Origin: Dactylosporangium sucinum
GTDB taxonomy: Bacteria; Actinomycetota; Actinomycetes; Mycobacteriales; Micromonosporaceae
Direction: 5' to 3'
NCBI RefSeq assembly: GCF_014647515.1
Contig: NZ_BMPI01000026.1
Coordinates: 77,224 to 141,223 of the forward strand
DNA: 64,000 nt
The position numbers were made by a program, and so were the translations under genes. Positions 15,943 to 24,511 of the stretch are shown here, piece after piece. Position 1 is the first letter of the stretch. Every line of letters begins with the position of its first letter. The notes under the pieces were generated by a model. The model worked only from the letters and a program-made list of their open reading frames with translations, had not been told where the DNA came from and searched no databases.

Positions 15943-16006
15943 GTGGACGTGCTCGACGAGGTCATGGGCCGGGCGGCCGGCGACCCCGGCGTGCTCGGGG
16001 TGGTGC
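15943..16006 (+). pseudogene. Stump of a nucleotidyltransferase-like gene
   Basis: GTG 15943, three bases after the peptidase stop, begins DVLDEVMGRAAGDPGVLGVV then LTG, the usual start of MNT-type nucleotidyltransferases, which continue with a GSxARG motif. Here the sequence breaks at LTGY and runs into the 3' end of the convergent hydrolase gene. Only about 20 codons remain. Confidence 0.45.
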
Positions 16007-16819
16007 TCACCGGGTACCGGCGAGGACCTCGCGGAGGAAGCGCTCGAACCGGTCCGGGCTCGACAGCATCGGGAAGTGGTCGGCGTCCGGCAGCACGGTC
16101 AGCGTCGCGTCGGGCGCCTCGTGCAGCAGCCGGTGCGCCCACAGCACGCTGCCGTGGAAGTCCCGGCCGCCGACCAGGATCGTCACCGGGACGGCCAGCT
16201 CGCGGAAGCGCGTCTTGACCGGCGGGTCCAGCTCGGTGCCGTGGTAGTGCTCGAGCGTGATGCGGTGGGTGTTGGCCACCTCCAGCCCGATCATCTTCCG
16301 GCGCTGGAACTCGTCCAGGGCCGGCGCCCACGCCGTCAGTTCCAGCTCGGCGGCGGCGCGGACGCCGGACTCCGCCAACGCCTTGTCGATCTCCGCGAAC
16401 TTGTCGAGCATCTGCCGGCGGGCCGCCGCCTCCTCGGGGGTCGGGTCCGGGAAGTCCCCGAACGCGCCGCTCACGACCACCGCCCGCCGGACGCGGGAGG
16501 GGTGGCGGTGGGCGAAGCCGAGGGCCCGGCGCGCCCCCTCCGAGCACCCGACGAGCACCGCGGAGGCGATGCCGGCGGCGTCCAGGACGGCCGCGATGTC
16601 ATCGATCTCGCTATATTCAGCGGTACCGGGGGAAGACAGGCCCGTGTCGCGATAGTCGAACGTCGTCACCCGGGCGACGCCCGCCAGCCAGGCGACGGTC
16701 GACTCCCACATGCGCACGTCCGCGGTGCCCGCGTTGAGCAGCACGACGTCGGGCCCCTCGCCGCGCGTCTCGGTGTAGAGGTACCCGCCCGGGACGTTCA
16801 CGAAGCTCGCGATCACCAC
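16007..16819 (-). CDS. Alpha/beta hydrolase
   Basis: 270 residues from GTG 16819, preceded by a TGAGGA ribosome site. The nucleophile elbow is GCSEGAR (about 98-104), the acid is in GGRDFHGS (about 221-228) and the catalytic histidine in DADHFP (about 248-253), all in the right order. The family includes esterases, lactonases and epoxide hydrolases; the substrate cannot be told. It stands alone, divergent from the LuxR regulator, which could share its control region. Confidence 0.85.
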   Translation of the reverse strand: MVIASFVNVPGGYLYTETRGEGPDVVLLNAGTADVRMWESTVAWLAGVARVTTFDYRDTGLSSPGTAEYSEIDDIAAVLDAAGIASAVLVGCSEGARRALGFAHRHPSRVRRAVVVSGAFGDFPDPTPEEAAARRQMLDKFAEIDKALAESGVRAAAELELTAWAPALDEFQRRKMIGLEVANTHRITLEHYHGTELDPPVKTRFRELAVPVTILVGGRDFHGSVLWAHRLLHEAPDATLTVLPDADHFPMLSSPDRFERFLREVLAGTR

Positions 16820-16899
16820 GCAATCCTCAGCGTCCGGGCCGCGCGCCGTCAATCTCCCGGGCGGCGGGGCCCGCGGTCCCGGCGTCGTAGGGTGGGTGC

Positions 16900-17550
16900 G
16901 TGATCGGGGTGCTGCTCGTCGACGACCAGGATCTCATCCGTATCGGGCTGCGGACGCTGCTGGAGCACGAGGACGGGTTCGCCGTCGTGGGGGAGGCCGC
17001 CGACGGGCTCGCCGCCGTCGAGGAGGCGGTGCGGGTGCGGCCCGACGTGATCCTCATGGACATCCGCATGCCGGGCATCGACGGCCTCGAAGCGACGCGG
17101 CGGATCGTCGCGCGGCCCGAGCTGGAGCACACGCGGGTGATCGTGCTGACCACGTTCGAGCGGGACGAGTACGTGTTCGACGCCATGCGGCTCGGGGCCA
17201 GCGGGTTCCTGCTGAAGAACACGCCGCCCGCGACGCTGCTCGACGCGATCCGGACCGTCGTCGACGGCGGGGCGCTGCTGGCGCCGTCGGTGACCCGGAC
17301 GCTCATCCGCGAGTTCGCCCGGCATTCGCCGCGGACGGTGACCCCGCACCCGAACCTCGACCAGCTCACCGAGCGGGAGCGGGAGGTCGTCGCGCTCGTC
17401 GCGCAGGGCCTCAGCAACGCCGAGATCGCCGGGCGCCTCGTCGTCAGCCCGGCCACCGCGCGCACGCACGTGAGCCGGGCGATGATCAAGCTGGCGGCGC
17501 GGGACCGGGCCCAGCTCGTCGTGTTCGCGTACCAGTCCGGGCTCGCGTGA
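16900..17550 (+). CDS. NarL/LuxR-family response regulator
   Basis: 216 residues. The receiver domain (1-120) has acidic pocket VDDQD (about 7-11), phosphoacceptor in ILMDIRMPG (Asp about 53) and LLKN lysine near 105. The C-terminal LuxR helix-turn-helix shows LTEREREVVALVAQGLSNAE and TARTHVSRAMIKL. No histidine kinase is adjacent, so it is an orphan here, possibly responding to a kinase elsewhere. Confidence 0.88.
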   Translation: MIGVLLVDDQDLIRIGLRTLLEHEDGFAVVGEAADGLAAVEEAVRVRPDVILMDIRMPGIDGLEATRRIVARPELEHTRVIVLTTFERDEYVFDAMRLGASGFLLKNTPPATLLDAIRTVVDGGALLAPSVTRTLIREFARHSPRTVTPHPNLDQLTEREREVVALVAQGLSNAEIAGRLVVSPATARTHVSRAMIKLAARDRAQLVVFAYQSGLA

Positions 17551-17881
17551 GCCTGCACAGACGTGCGCGCGCTGCAACGGGCCTGCACGGCTGAGGAGCC
17601 GCGGCGCGAGCGGCCCGGCCCGAGTTGGCATTGACAGTCGGCGATGGGTCGTCGTAGCGTTCGGGGAAATCGCTTTCCCCCATCGCGGGGAGCGGTGCGG
17701 TAGAGGGGGCGCCGCCGCCACGGCGCCCTGCCCGCACCGGCATGCCGCTCGGTCGAGCGCGGCAGTCACAACACCCCCGCCCGTCGCCGCGTCGGTGGCT
17801 GCGCACCGCATCTGACCGACATCTGACCGACATCTGACCGACATCTGATCGACATCGGATCGACCACGTCGACGGCCGCCG
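17551..17881. other. Regulatory intergenic region before the GntR-ABC operon
   Basis: No gene is seen. It contains a dyad GGGGAAATCGCTTTCCCC (about 17664-17681) and the 11-bp tandem repeats at 17810-17864, listed separately. It leads into the promoter of the GntR operon. Confidence 0.5.
17810..17864 (+). repeat. Five 11-bp tandem repeats (iteron-like)
   Basis: ATCTGACCGAC occurs three times exactly (17810, 17821, 17832), followed by ATCTGATCGAC (17843) and ATCGGATCGAC (17854). The period of 11 bp places each copy on nearly the same DNA face. It ends 17 bp before a TTGACA box. Confidence 0.85.
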
Positions 17882-17935
17882 TTGACATCCGCGGCGATAC
17901 AGGTTCCTATTGTACTAGGCTCCTAGATGAATAGG
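17882..17935 (+). promoter_or_regulatory. Promoter and nested palindromic operator of the GntR-ABC operon
   Basis: TTGACA (17882-17887) is a strong -35 box; TCCTAT or TATTGT near 17905-17913 may serve as -10. A nested palindrome spans 17906-17935: CCTATT pairs with AATAGG and, inside it, CTAGG with CCTAG. It overlaps the start codon of the GntR gene, as expected for autoregulation by a YtrA-type repressor. Confidence 0.65.
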
Positions 17936-18334
17936 ACAACGGTGATCGACTTCCACTTGGACGCACACTCCGGCGTCTCGCCCTACCTGCAGCTCGTCCA
18001 GCAGGTGCGGCGGGCCCTGCGGCTCGGGCTGCTGTCGGTCGGCGACCGGCTGCCGACCGTCAAGGAGGTGGTCGCCCGGCTGGCGATCAACCCCAACACG
18101 GTGCTCAAGGCGTACCGCGAGCTGGAGCACGAGGGGCTGGTCCAGCCGAAGCCCGGCGTCGGCACGTTCGTCGTGCGGACCTTGAGCGACGACGACGCGG
18201 TCGCCGCCCACGAGCCGCTGCGCCGCGAGCTGGAGGACTGGCTCGGCCGGGCCCGCCGGGCCGGGCTCGACGCCGAGAGCATCGAGGCACTGTTCCAGAC
18301 CACCTTCCGAAAGGCCACCGAGGTGAACGAATGA
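17927..18334 (+). CDS. GntR regulator, YtrA subfamily
   Basis: 135 residues from ATG 17927. The winged-helix domain occupies residues 10-80 (PYLQLVQQVRRALRLGLLSV, LAINPNTVLKAYRELEHEGL, GVGTFV), followed by a short helical tail of about 50 residues, the size of the YtrA subfamily. These proteins repress ABC transporter operons in which they lie. No ribosome site precedes the ATG and the operator overlaps it, so translation may be leaderless; GTG 17942 is an alternative start. The stop overlaps the next ATG. Confidence 0.88.
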   Translation: MNRTTVIDFHLDAHSGVSPYLQLVQQVRRALRLGLLSVGDRLPTVKEVVARLAINPNTVLKAYRELEHEGLVQPKPGVGTFVVRTLSDDDAVAAHEPLRRELEDWLGRARRAGLDAESIEALFQTTFRKATEVNE

Positions 18335-19200
18335 CACCCGTGCTGCAGACGGAGGGGCTCACGAAGCGGTACGGGCAGCGCCCGGCGCTCAGTGACGTCA
18401 CCCTCGACATTCCGGCGGGCCGCATCGTCGGGCTCGTCGGGCCCAACGGCGCCGGCAAGTCGACCCTGCTCAACCTGGCCAGCGGGCTGCTCACGCCGAG
18501 CGCCGGCACGATCCGGGTGCTCGGCGCGCGGCCGGCGGGGGACGCCGCGCAGCTGGCCCGGGTGGGCTTCGTCGCCCAGGACACCCCGGTGTACGCCGGG
18601 CTGACCGTGGCCGACCACCTGCGCCTCGGCGAGCGGCTCAACCCGCGCTGGGACGGCGCGCTCGCCCGGCGCCGGATCGAGCAGGTCGGGCTCGACCCGG
18701 CGCAGAAGGCGGGCCGGCTCTCCGGCGGCCAGCGGGCCCAGCTCGCCCTGACCGTGGCCGCGGCGAAGCGGCCCGAGCTGCTCATCTTCGACGAGCCGGT
18801 GGCGGCGCTCGACCCGCTCGCGCGGCGGGCGTTCCTGCAGAACCTCATGGAGTTCGTCGCCGAGCTGGAGGTCAGCGTCGTGCTGTCCTCGCACCTGCTC
18901 AGCGACCTGGAGCGGGTCTGCGACCACCTGGTCGTGCTCGCCTCGTCGCGGGTGCAGGTCGACGGTGAGGTCGAGGACCTGCTCAAGACCCACTACCGGT
19001 TGGTCGGCGCCCGCGGCGACCTCGACGAGCTGCCGGCCGGGGTCGAGCTCGTGCACGCCGAGCACACCGAGCGGCAGAGCACGCTCGTCGTGCGGGCCGA
19101 CGGGCCGCTGCCCGGCGCCGTGAAGCACGCCGACCACCTCGACCTGGAGGACATGATCCTCGCCTACCTGACCCGCGACGCCCTGGGAGCGCACCGATGA
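18331..19200 (+). CDS. ABC transporter ATPase (YtrB-like)
   Basis: 289 residues, overlapping the gntR stop (ATGA). Walker A is GPNGAGKST (about 37-45), the signature LSGGQRAQ (about 130-137), Walker B ELLIFDEPVAAL (about 149-160). It pairs with the permease that follows by another ATGA overlap. In Gram-positive bacteria YtrA-linked exporters often respond to cell-wall-active antibiotics; that role is inference here. Confidence 0.9.
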   Translation: MTPVLQTEGLTKRYGQRPALSDVTLDIPAGRIVGLVGPNGAGKSTLLNLASGLLTPSAGTIRVLGARPAGDAAQLARVGFVAQDTPVYAGLTVADHLRLGERLNPRWDGALARRRIEQVGLDPAQKAGRLSGGQRAQLALTVAAAKRPELLIFDEPVAALDPLARRAFLQNLMEFVAELEVSVVLSSHLLSDLERVCDHLVVLASSRVQVDGEVEDLLKTHYRLVGARGDLDELPAGVELVHAEHTERQSTLVVRADGPLPGAVKHADHLDLEDMILAYLTRDALGAHR

Positions 19201-20189
19201 TCTGGCTGACCTGGCGGCAGTTCCGCGCGCAGGCCCTGACGAGCCTCGCCGTGCTGGTGGTGTTCGCCGCCGGCCTCCTGGCGCTCGGGCTGATGATCCG
19301 CAGCGGCTACGACGCGGACGTGGCCGGGTGCGTCGCGCCCGGCTGCGACCCGGAGGAGGCCCTCGACACCTTCCGCGACCGGATGTTCACCCCGGTCCTG
19401 CTCGTCGGGTTCCTGCTGCTGCTCGTGCCGGGGCTCATCGGGGCGTTCTGGGGCGCGCCGCTCATCGCCCGGGAGCTGGAGACCGGCACCCACCGCATGG
19501 TGTGGAACCAGAGCGTCACCCGCACCCGGTGGCTGGCGGTCAAGCTGGGCCTGCCGGCGGTCACCGCGATCGTGTGCACCGGCGCGCTGAGCCTGGTCCT
19601 CGGCTGGGCGGTCGACCCCTTCGACGACGTCAACGGCGGGCGCTTCGACGCGCTGCTCTTCCCCGCCCGCGACCTGGTGCCGCTCGGCTACGCCGCCTTC
19701 GCGTTCGTGCTGGGCGCGACGCTCGGCCTGCTCACCCGGCGCACGCTGCCGGCGATGGCGCTCACCATGGCCGTCTTCGTGGTCCTGCAGGTGGTCGTGC
19801 CGGTGGCGGTCCGCGAGCACCTGATGCCGGCCGAGACGACGAGCGTCGCGTACAACCGGGGCTCGGCGCAGACCGCCCGGCTGAACCTCAAGCACAACGG
19901 CGACACGCTGATCGAGGGCTACGCGCTGCCCGGCGCCTGGGTGCTCAGCGGGCGGACGCCGCTCGTGGACGCGTCCGGGACGAAGCTGACGCCGGAGCAG
20001 GTGCAGCCCTGCCTGCGCGGCAAGCCGGCCGAGGACGCGGCCTGCCTGGAGCGGCTCGGCGCCCGGTTCGAGGTCTCCTACCAGCCCGGCAGCCGCTACT
20101 GGCCCTTCCAGTGGCTGGAGACGGCGCTGTACCTGCTGCTCGCCGGGCTGGTCGCGGTGGTCGCCTTCGCCCGGATCCGCCGCGGCTGA
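19197..20189 (+). CDS. ABC transporter permease
   Basis: 330 residues with about six hydrophobic segments: one near residue 15-35, a group at 60-90, three between 110 and 200, and one at the C-terminus (YLLLAGLVAVVAFARI). A large extracellular loop of about 100 residues precedes the last segment. It is the membrane half of the GntR-controlled exporter. Its stop abuts the convergent GGDEF gene with no spacer. Confidence 0.85.
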   Translation: MIWLTWRQFRAQALTSLAVLVVFAAGLLALGLMIRSGYDADVAGCVAPGCDPEEALDTFRDRMFTPVLLVGFLLLLVPGLIGAFWGAPLIARELETGTHRMVWNQSVTRTRWLAVKLGLPAVTAIVCTGALSLVLGWAVDPFDDVNGGRFDALLFPARDLVPLGYAAFAFVLGATLGLLTRRTLPAMALTMAVFVVLQVVVPVAVREHLMPAETTSVAYNRGSAQTARLNLKHNGDTLIEGYALPGAWVLSGRTPLVDASGTKLTPEQVQPCLRGKPAEDAACLERLGARFEVSYQPGSRYWPFQWLETALYLLLAGLVAVVAFARIRRG

Positions 20190-21791
20190 TCACTCGGCCA
20201 GCACGAACCGGTTCTTGCCGGCCGTCTTCGCGAGGTACATCGCCTCGTCGGCGTCCTTGAGGATCGCGTCGGCGTCGCCCGCGCCGCTGAGGGCGACGCC
20301 GACGCTGGCCGAGATGAGCGCCGGGGGCTCGCCCACGTGGAACGGCTGCTCCAGGGCCTTCACGATCCGGTTCGCCGTCACCTGGACGTCGGTCGGGTCG
20401 GCGAGCTGCTCGGCCATGATGGCGAACTCGTCGCCCCCGAAGCGGGCCACCGTGTCGCTCGCCCGCACGCAGTTGCGCAGCCGGATCGCCACCTCGCGCA
20501 GCACGGCGTCGCCGGCGGCGTGGCCCAGGCCGTCGTTGACCTGCTTGAAGCCGTCGAGGTCGACGAACAGAACGGCGAACGTGCGCCGCTCCCGGGCGTG
20601 CGTGAGCAGCGCGTGCTGCACCCGCTCGTAGAACAGGACCCGGTTGGCCAGCCCGGTCAGCGGGTCGTGGAAGGCCAGCCGCTGCAGCTCGTGCTCGCGC
20701 TCGCGCAGCCGCGCCTCGGTCTCCTGGCGCCGCTCGATGTCCTCGCGCAGCGCGGCCGTCGCCTCGTCGACCTGGGTCATCGCCCGGTTGCGGGCCCCAG
20801 CCAGGATCGCCACCAGCGCGCCGAGCAGCAGCGTGATGACCAGGCCGGCGCCCAGCGTCAGCGCCGCCATCCGCCGGTCGGCCCCGTTGAGCAGCCGGTC
20901 GGTCGGGTACAGGGCGAGCTCCCAGTGCCGCTGCCCGACGGTGACGACCTGCCGCCGGTTCAGCGGGTCGTCGGTGATCTCCTGACCCGCCGACACGCTC
21001 GCGACCACCCGGCCGGTGCCGGTCCCGCCCTCGGTGAGCAGCACCCGGACCGCGCCGCGGGCGTGCGAAAGCAGCGTCTCGTTCAGGAAGTCGCCGCCGC
21101 GCAGCCCCATGACGACCCAGCCGCGGAAGCGCCCGTCGGCGTGGTTGTGCACCGGCACCACGAGCGTGAACGACAGCTGCTGCTGCGCCGGCGGCAGCTG
21201 CCGGTCCTTGAGCAGCACGTACGCCCGGCTCACCGCGAACTCGCCGCTGTCGCGGGCGACCCGCAGCGCCTCGGCGGGCTCCGGCGCCTGGGCCAGGTCC
21301 CGCCCGGCGACGGCCGCGACCCCGTCGAACGGCCGCGAGAACACCACGAACGCGTGCTCGGCGCCGGCGCCCACGGGATCGAGCGTCAGCGTGGGCACGC
21401 CGCGTTCCCGCCAGTACCGCTGGATCCCCGGCACCTCCGAGTCCGTGCCCGGCACCGCGAAGGCCACCCCGCTCGCCCCCGGCAGGCGCTCCCAGTTCAG
21501 CCCGGAGGAGCTCGCCGCGAAGTCGGCCGCCGTGAGGTTCGGCTGGGCGCCGATCGACGCCGCCAGGTCCATCAGGGTGTCGCTGTAGCGCTCGACCCGC
21601 TCGGTGACGGCGGTGGACACGTCCTCGGTGTAGCGGTCCATCGTCTGCGCGGCGTAGCGCTGTTCGACCCGGTGCACCGCCGCCGCTCCGCCGCCCGACA
21701 GCCCGAACCCGGCGAGCACCACGGCGGCGACGAGGGCGGCGCCAGCCCAGCGCCGTCGCCGCCGAGCCCGGTCACCAGCGTCCGCCCGCAC
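20190..21791 (-). CDS. Membrane diguanylate cyclase with CHASE-type sensor
   Basis: 533 residues. A membrane segment (about 14-35) precedes an extracellular domain of about 270 residues with CHASE features (YWRERGVPTLTL, VFSRPFDGV), then a second segment (about 310-335), a short coiled coil (DEATAALREDIERRQETEAR) and a C-terminal GGDEF domain: DPLTGLANR, DLDGFKQVND, and the active site RFGGDEFAI. It should make cyclic di-GMP in response to an external ligand. No RxxD inhibitory site was evident before the active site, and no EAL domain is present. Confidence 0.9.
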   Translation of the reverse strand: MRADAGDRARRRRRWAGAALVAAVVLAGFGLSGGGAAAVHRVEQRYAAQTMDRYTEDVSTAVTERVERYSDTLMDLAASIGAQPNLTAADFAASSSGLNWERLPGASGVAFAVPGTDSEVPGIQRYWRERGVPTLTLDPVGAGAEHAFVVFSRPFDGVAAVAGRDLAQAPEPAEALRVARDSGEFAVSRAYVLLKDRQLPPAQQQLSFTLVVPVHNHADGRFRGWVVMGLRGGDFLNETLLSHARGAVRVLLTEGGTGTGRVVASVSAGQEITDDPLNRRQVVTVGQRHWELALYPTDRLLNGADRRMAALTLGAGLVITLLLGALVAILAGARNRAMTQVDEATAALREDIERRQETEARLREREHELQRLAFHDPLTGLANRVLFYERVQHALLTHARERRTFAVLFVDLDGFKQVNDGLGHAAGDAVLREVAIRLRNCVRASDTVARFGGDEFAIMAEQLADPTDVQVTANRIVKALEQPFHVGEPPALISASVGVALSGAGDADAILKDADEAMYLAKTAGKNRFVLAE

Positions 21792-21943
21792 GACGGACCG
21801 ATCGGCCGACGGCGGCCGGACTTTCGCGAAACCTGCGGGGCCGCCGAAAACCGCCGATATGACCGATTAGGAACCGGGGACCCGACTGAAGGGGCGTTCG
21901 GGAGCCGGGTAGTCTCAGCGGTTTGAAGGAGCATCCTGCGGCC

Positions 21944-22549
21944 ATGGCCGACCACTTGACGACGCTGACCTTCGCGGAGCTCGAGTACGTGCTGCGCTCC
22001 ATCGACCGTGCCGCCGAGCTGGAGCCGGTGCGCCGCCGCCTGCACTTCCAGCCGGGCGTGTCGACCGACATCGTCGCCGCGGCGGGCGCCGCGTCGCTGC
22101 TCGCGCGCGGGCTGTGCCGGCTCGACGGCCGGCGGGTCGTCCCCGGGGAGCTCGTCGCCGGCGCCGCCACGGCGCTGGCCACCGGCGACCGCGGCCCCGA
22201 GGCGGCCGGCTGGATCGGCGACCGCCCGGTCGTGGTCCACCTCTTCACCGGCGACGGCGCGCGGCTGGCCGTCTACCCGGGGTCGTATGGGCTGTTCGGC
22301 GTCGAGCTCATCGACCCGGCCGAGCCGGCCTGGGCGCCGGTGCTGCGCTTCGTCGACCTGTGCACCGGCGAGACGGTGCTCATCCGCGCGGCCGGCCGCG
22401 GGATGGCGGTGGCCCGCGGCGCGGACGGCGTCTGGTTCGTGTCCGACGAGGCCGACCACCTGGACCGTCCGGAGGCAGCCCGCCGGGTGAGCCGTGAGAC
22501 GCTCGTGGCCCGTATCGTCGAACTGCTCGCGCAACCGGTGGGGGTGTGA
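21944..22549 (+). CDS. Protein of unknown function coupled to a PP2C phosphatase (EspG-like fold possible)
   Basis: 201 residues from ATG 21944; AAGGAG lies 12 bases upstream, a little far, and TTG 21923 is an in-frame alternative. The start LTFAELEYVLRSID and the alternating strand pattern (RPVVVHLFTGDGARLAVYPG, FGVELIDP) recall ESX secretion chaperones of the EspG type, but the resemblance is weak. The phosphatase gene begins on the next base after its stop, so they are tightly co-translated and probably act together. Confidence 0.6.
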   Translation: MADHLTTLTFAELEYVLRSIDRAAELEPVRRRLHFQPGVSTDIVAAAGAASLLARGLCRLDGRRVVPGELVAGAATALATGDRGPEAAGWIGDRPVVVHLFTGDGARLAVYPGSYGLFGVELIDPAEPAWAPVLRFVDLCTGETVLIRAAGRGMAVARGADGVWFVSDEADHLDRPEAARRVSRETLVARIVELLAQPVGV

Positions 22550-23233
22550 ATGACGGCGACCATCCGGGCCGGGGCGGCCACCGACGTCGGCAAGATCAGG
22601 CGTCGCAACGAGGACAGTGCCGTGGCCGGCCGCGGCATCTGGGCCGTGGCCGACGGCATGGGCGGCCACGCGGCCGGTGACGTGGCGAGCAACATCGCGG
22701 TCACCGCGCTGCGCCGCCTGGAGGACATCCACGACCGCGGGCCCCACGACGTGCGCGACGAGCTGGCCCGGGCCAACGAGGACATCCTCGCCGCCGCGGT
22801 CGCCGACCCGTCGCTGGGCGGCATGGGCACCACGGCCACCGGCCTGTGCCTGGTCCGCCTGGACGGCGCCGACCGGTGGGTCGTGTTCAACATCGGGGAT
22901 TCCCGGGTGTACCGCTGGAGCCGCGGCGAGCTCGACCAGCTCACCGTCGACCACGTGGCCCCCGAGGCGATCACCGGCCGGCGCGGGGTCATCACCCGCG
23001 CGCTGGGCACCGACCCCGGCCCGCGGCCCGACCTGTGGGTCCACGACGCGCGCCCCGGCGAGCGGTTCCTCATCTGCTCCGACGGCCTCCCGCTGGAGGT
23101 GTCCGACGCGGACATCGCGGCCGTCCTCGCCGACTGCCCCGACCCGCAGCAGGCGGCCGAGGAACTGGTCCGCCGCGCGGTCGTCGGCGGCGGGCGGGAC
23201 AACGTGACCGTGGTCGTCGTCGATCACGTGTAG
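22550..23233 (+). CDS. PP2C-family serine/threonine phosphatase
   Basis: 227 residues. Metal-binding motifs are present: RRNEDSA (about 18-24), VADGMGGHAAGD (about 33-44), FNIGDSRVYRW (about 108-118), ICSDGLPLEVSD (about 177-188), and GGGRDNVTVVVV at the end. The size fits soluble bacterial PstP/Stp-like phosphatases without a membrane tail. It starts directly after the preceding stop. Its last ten bases overlap the end of the convergent GntR gene. Confidence 0.92.
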   Translation: MTATIRAGAATDVGKIRRRNEDSAVAGRGIWAVADGMGGHAAGDVASNIAVTALRRLEDIHDRGPHDVRDELARANEDILAAAVADPSLGGMGTTATGLCLVRLDGADRWVVFNIGDSRVYRWSRGELDQLTVDHVAPEAITGRRGVITRALGTDPGPRPDLWVHDARPGERFLICSDGLPLEVSDADIAAVLADCPDPQQAAEELVRRAVVGGGRDNVTVVVVDHV

Positions 23234-23637
23234 CGCATAGCCGTGCGATCGGCGGCGTGGACCTCCTCCACGTCGTCGATCCGCACGACGAGCACCGGCG
23301 TGCCCTCGGGCAGGCCCAGCTCCTCCCGCTCCCGGGGCGTCGGCATCCGGGCGATGAGCGTCGCCTCCTTCGGCAGCCGCACGAGCGTGCCCGGGGTCGC
23401 CTCCGGTTCGCTCGCGGGCCGGCGGCGCGCGGGGCCGACGCGGATCGAGTTGTCGTGCGCGATGAACAGCAGCCCCTCGCCCCGCAGGACGCCGAGCGCC
23501 TTGAGCGCGGTGTCCCGGCCGACGTCGTGCTCCCAGGCGAGCTCGGCCGCGCTCGGCAGCCGCTGGCCGGGCGTCAGCTCCCCGCTCACGATGCGCTCAC
23601 GCAGGGTGTCCGCGAGCGCTCGGTACCGTGGCGTCAC
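23224..23637 (-). CDS. GntR-family regulator, short
   Basis: 137 residues from GTG 23637. The DNA-binding half is clear (YRALADTLRERIVSGELTPG, RLPSAAELAWEHDVGRDTAL, LRGEGLLF). The C-terminal part is a truncated-looking UTRA-like piece (LPEGTPVLVVRIDDVEEVHA) of only about 45 residues. It overlaps the phosphatase 3' end by 10 bp and is divergent from the FhuF-like gene, which it might control. Confidence 0.82.
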   Translation of the reverse strand: MTPRYRALADTLRERIVSGELTPGQRLPSAAELAWEHDVGRDTALKALGVLRGEGLLFIAHDNSIRVGPARRRPASEPEATPGTLVRLPKEATLIARMPTPREREELGLPEGTPVLVVRIDDVEEVHAADRTAMRYT

Positions 23638-23708
23638 TCCCGTCACTGTAGGCGCTCCATAGCCATTTGGCCACATGGCCTCCGCCGGCGGTGGCGGACA
23701 ATGGCGGC

Positions 23709-24389
23709 GTGAGCGACGCGCTGGGGCCGTACTTCGTGTGGGATGCGTACGACGGGGACGCCGCCTGGCGGCCGTTCACCGACCTGCTCGACCCCGCCGT
23801 GGCCGCGGAGCGGGTCGACGTGTCGCGGCGGACGCTCATCGGCATGTTCGGGCTGGCCGAGGACGTGGTGCCGGAGCGCGTGGTGGCGTCGGTGCTGTTC
23901 CTGGGGGTCGCGTCGCGCCTGCTGTCGCCGTTGCTGGCCGATGCCGTGCTGGCCGACGCCGTGCCGGGCGGCGGCGTGCGGGCGGCCGGGCTGCGCGACC
24001 TGTGGTGGAAGCCGGTCCCGGGCGGGCCGTGGCCGGTCGCCTGCGGCCCGGTGGGGACCCGGCCGGCCGGCGAGCTGTTCGAGGTGGCCGTCGACGGCCT
24101 GGTCGCGCCGGTGCTCGACGTGTTCCGCGAGCGGTTCCGGCTCTCGCCGAAGGTGCTCTGGGGCAACGTCGCGTCGGCGCTCGCCGGCGCCGCCGGGCAA
24201 CTGCCCGGCGACCCGTGGCCGGTGGTGACCGGGCTGCTGGCCCGGCCGCCGCTGCTCGGCACGGCCACGCTGCGGGGCCGGTCGCTGCGGCGGCACAACT
24301 GCTGCCTGTACTACCGCATCCCGGGCGGCGGCACCTGCGCCGACTGCGTGCTCACGTCCCGGCCGGAACGGGACCTTCGGCCCGGGTGA
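23709..24389 (+). CDS. FhuF-like 2Fe-2S siderophore reductase
   Basis: 226 residues from GTG 23709. The C-terminus has the FhuF cysteine signature C-C-x10-C-x2-C (NCCLYYR, then GTCADC), which binds a 2Fe-2S cluster in ferric-siderophore reductases. The preceding RGRSLRRH is typical too. It would release iron from imported hydroxamate siderophores in the cytoplasm. No siderophore transporter is adjacent. Confidence 0.8.
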   Translation: MSDALGPYFVWDAYDGDAAWRPFTDLLDPAVAAERVDVSRRTLIGMFGLAEDVVPERVVASVLFLGVASRLLSPLLADAVLADAVPGGGVRAAGLRDLWWKPVPGGPWPVACGPVGTRPAGELFEVAVDGLVAPVLDVFRERFRLSPKVLWGNVASALAGAAGQLPGDPWPVVTGLLARPPLLGTATLRGRSLRRHNCCLYYRIPGGGTCADCVLTSRPERDLRPG

Positions 24390-24511
24390 CGGCCCGTCGC
24401 CGGCGGCTAACTTCGGCGCGCGGGGGTGATCCCGGCCGAGTTCGGGGAACCTGGGGCGGGTCACCGACGACTAATGGAAGCAGTCCAGGGTCCAGACGGA
24501 GGGGTGGCCGG

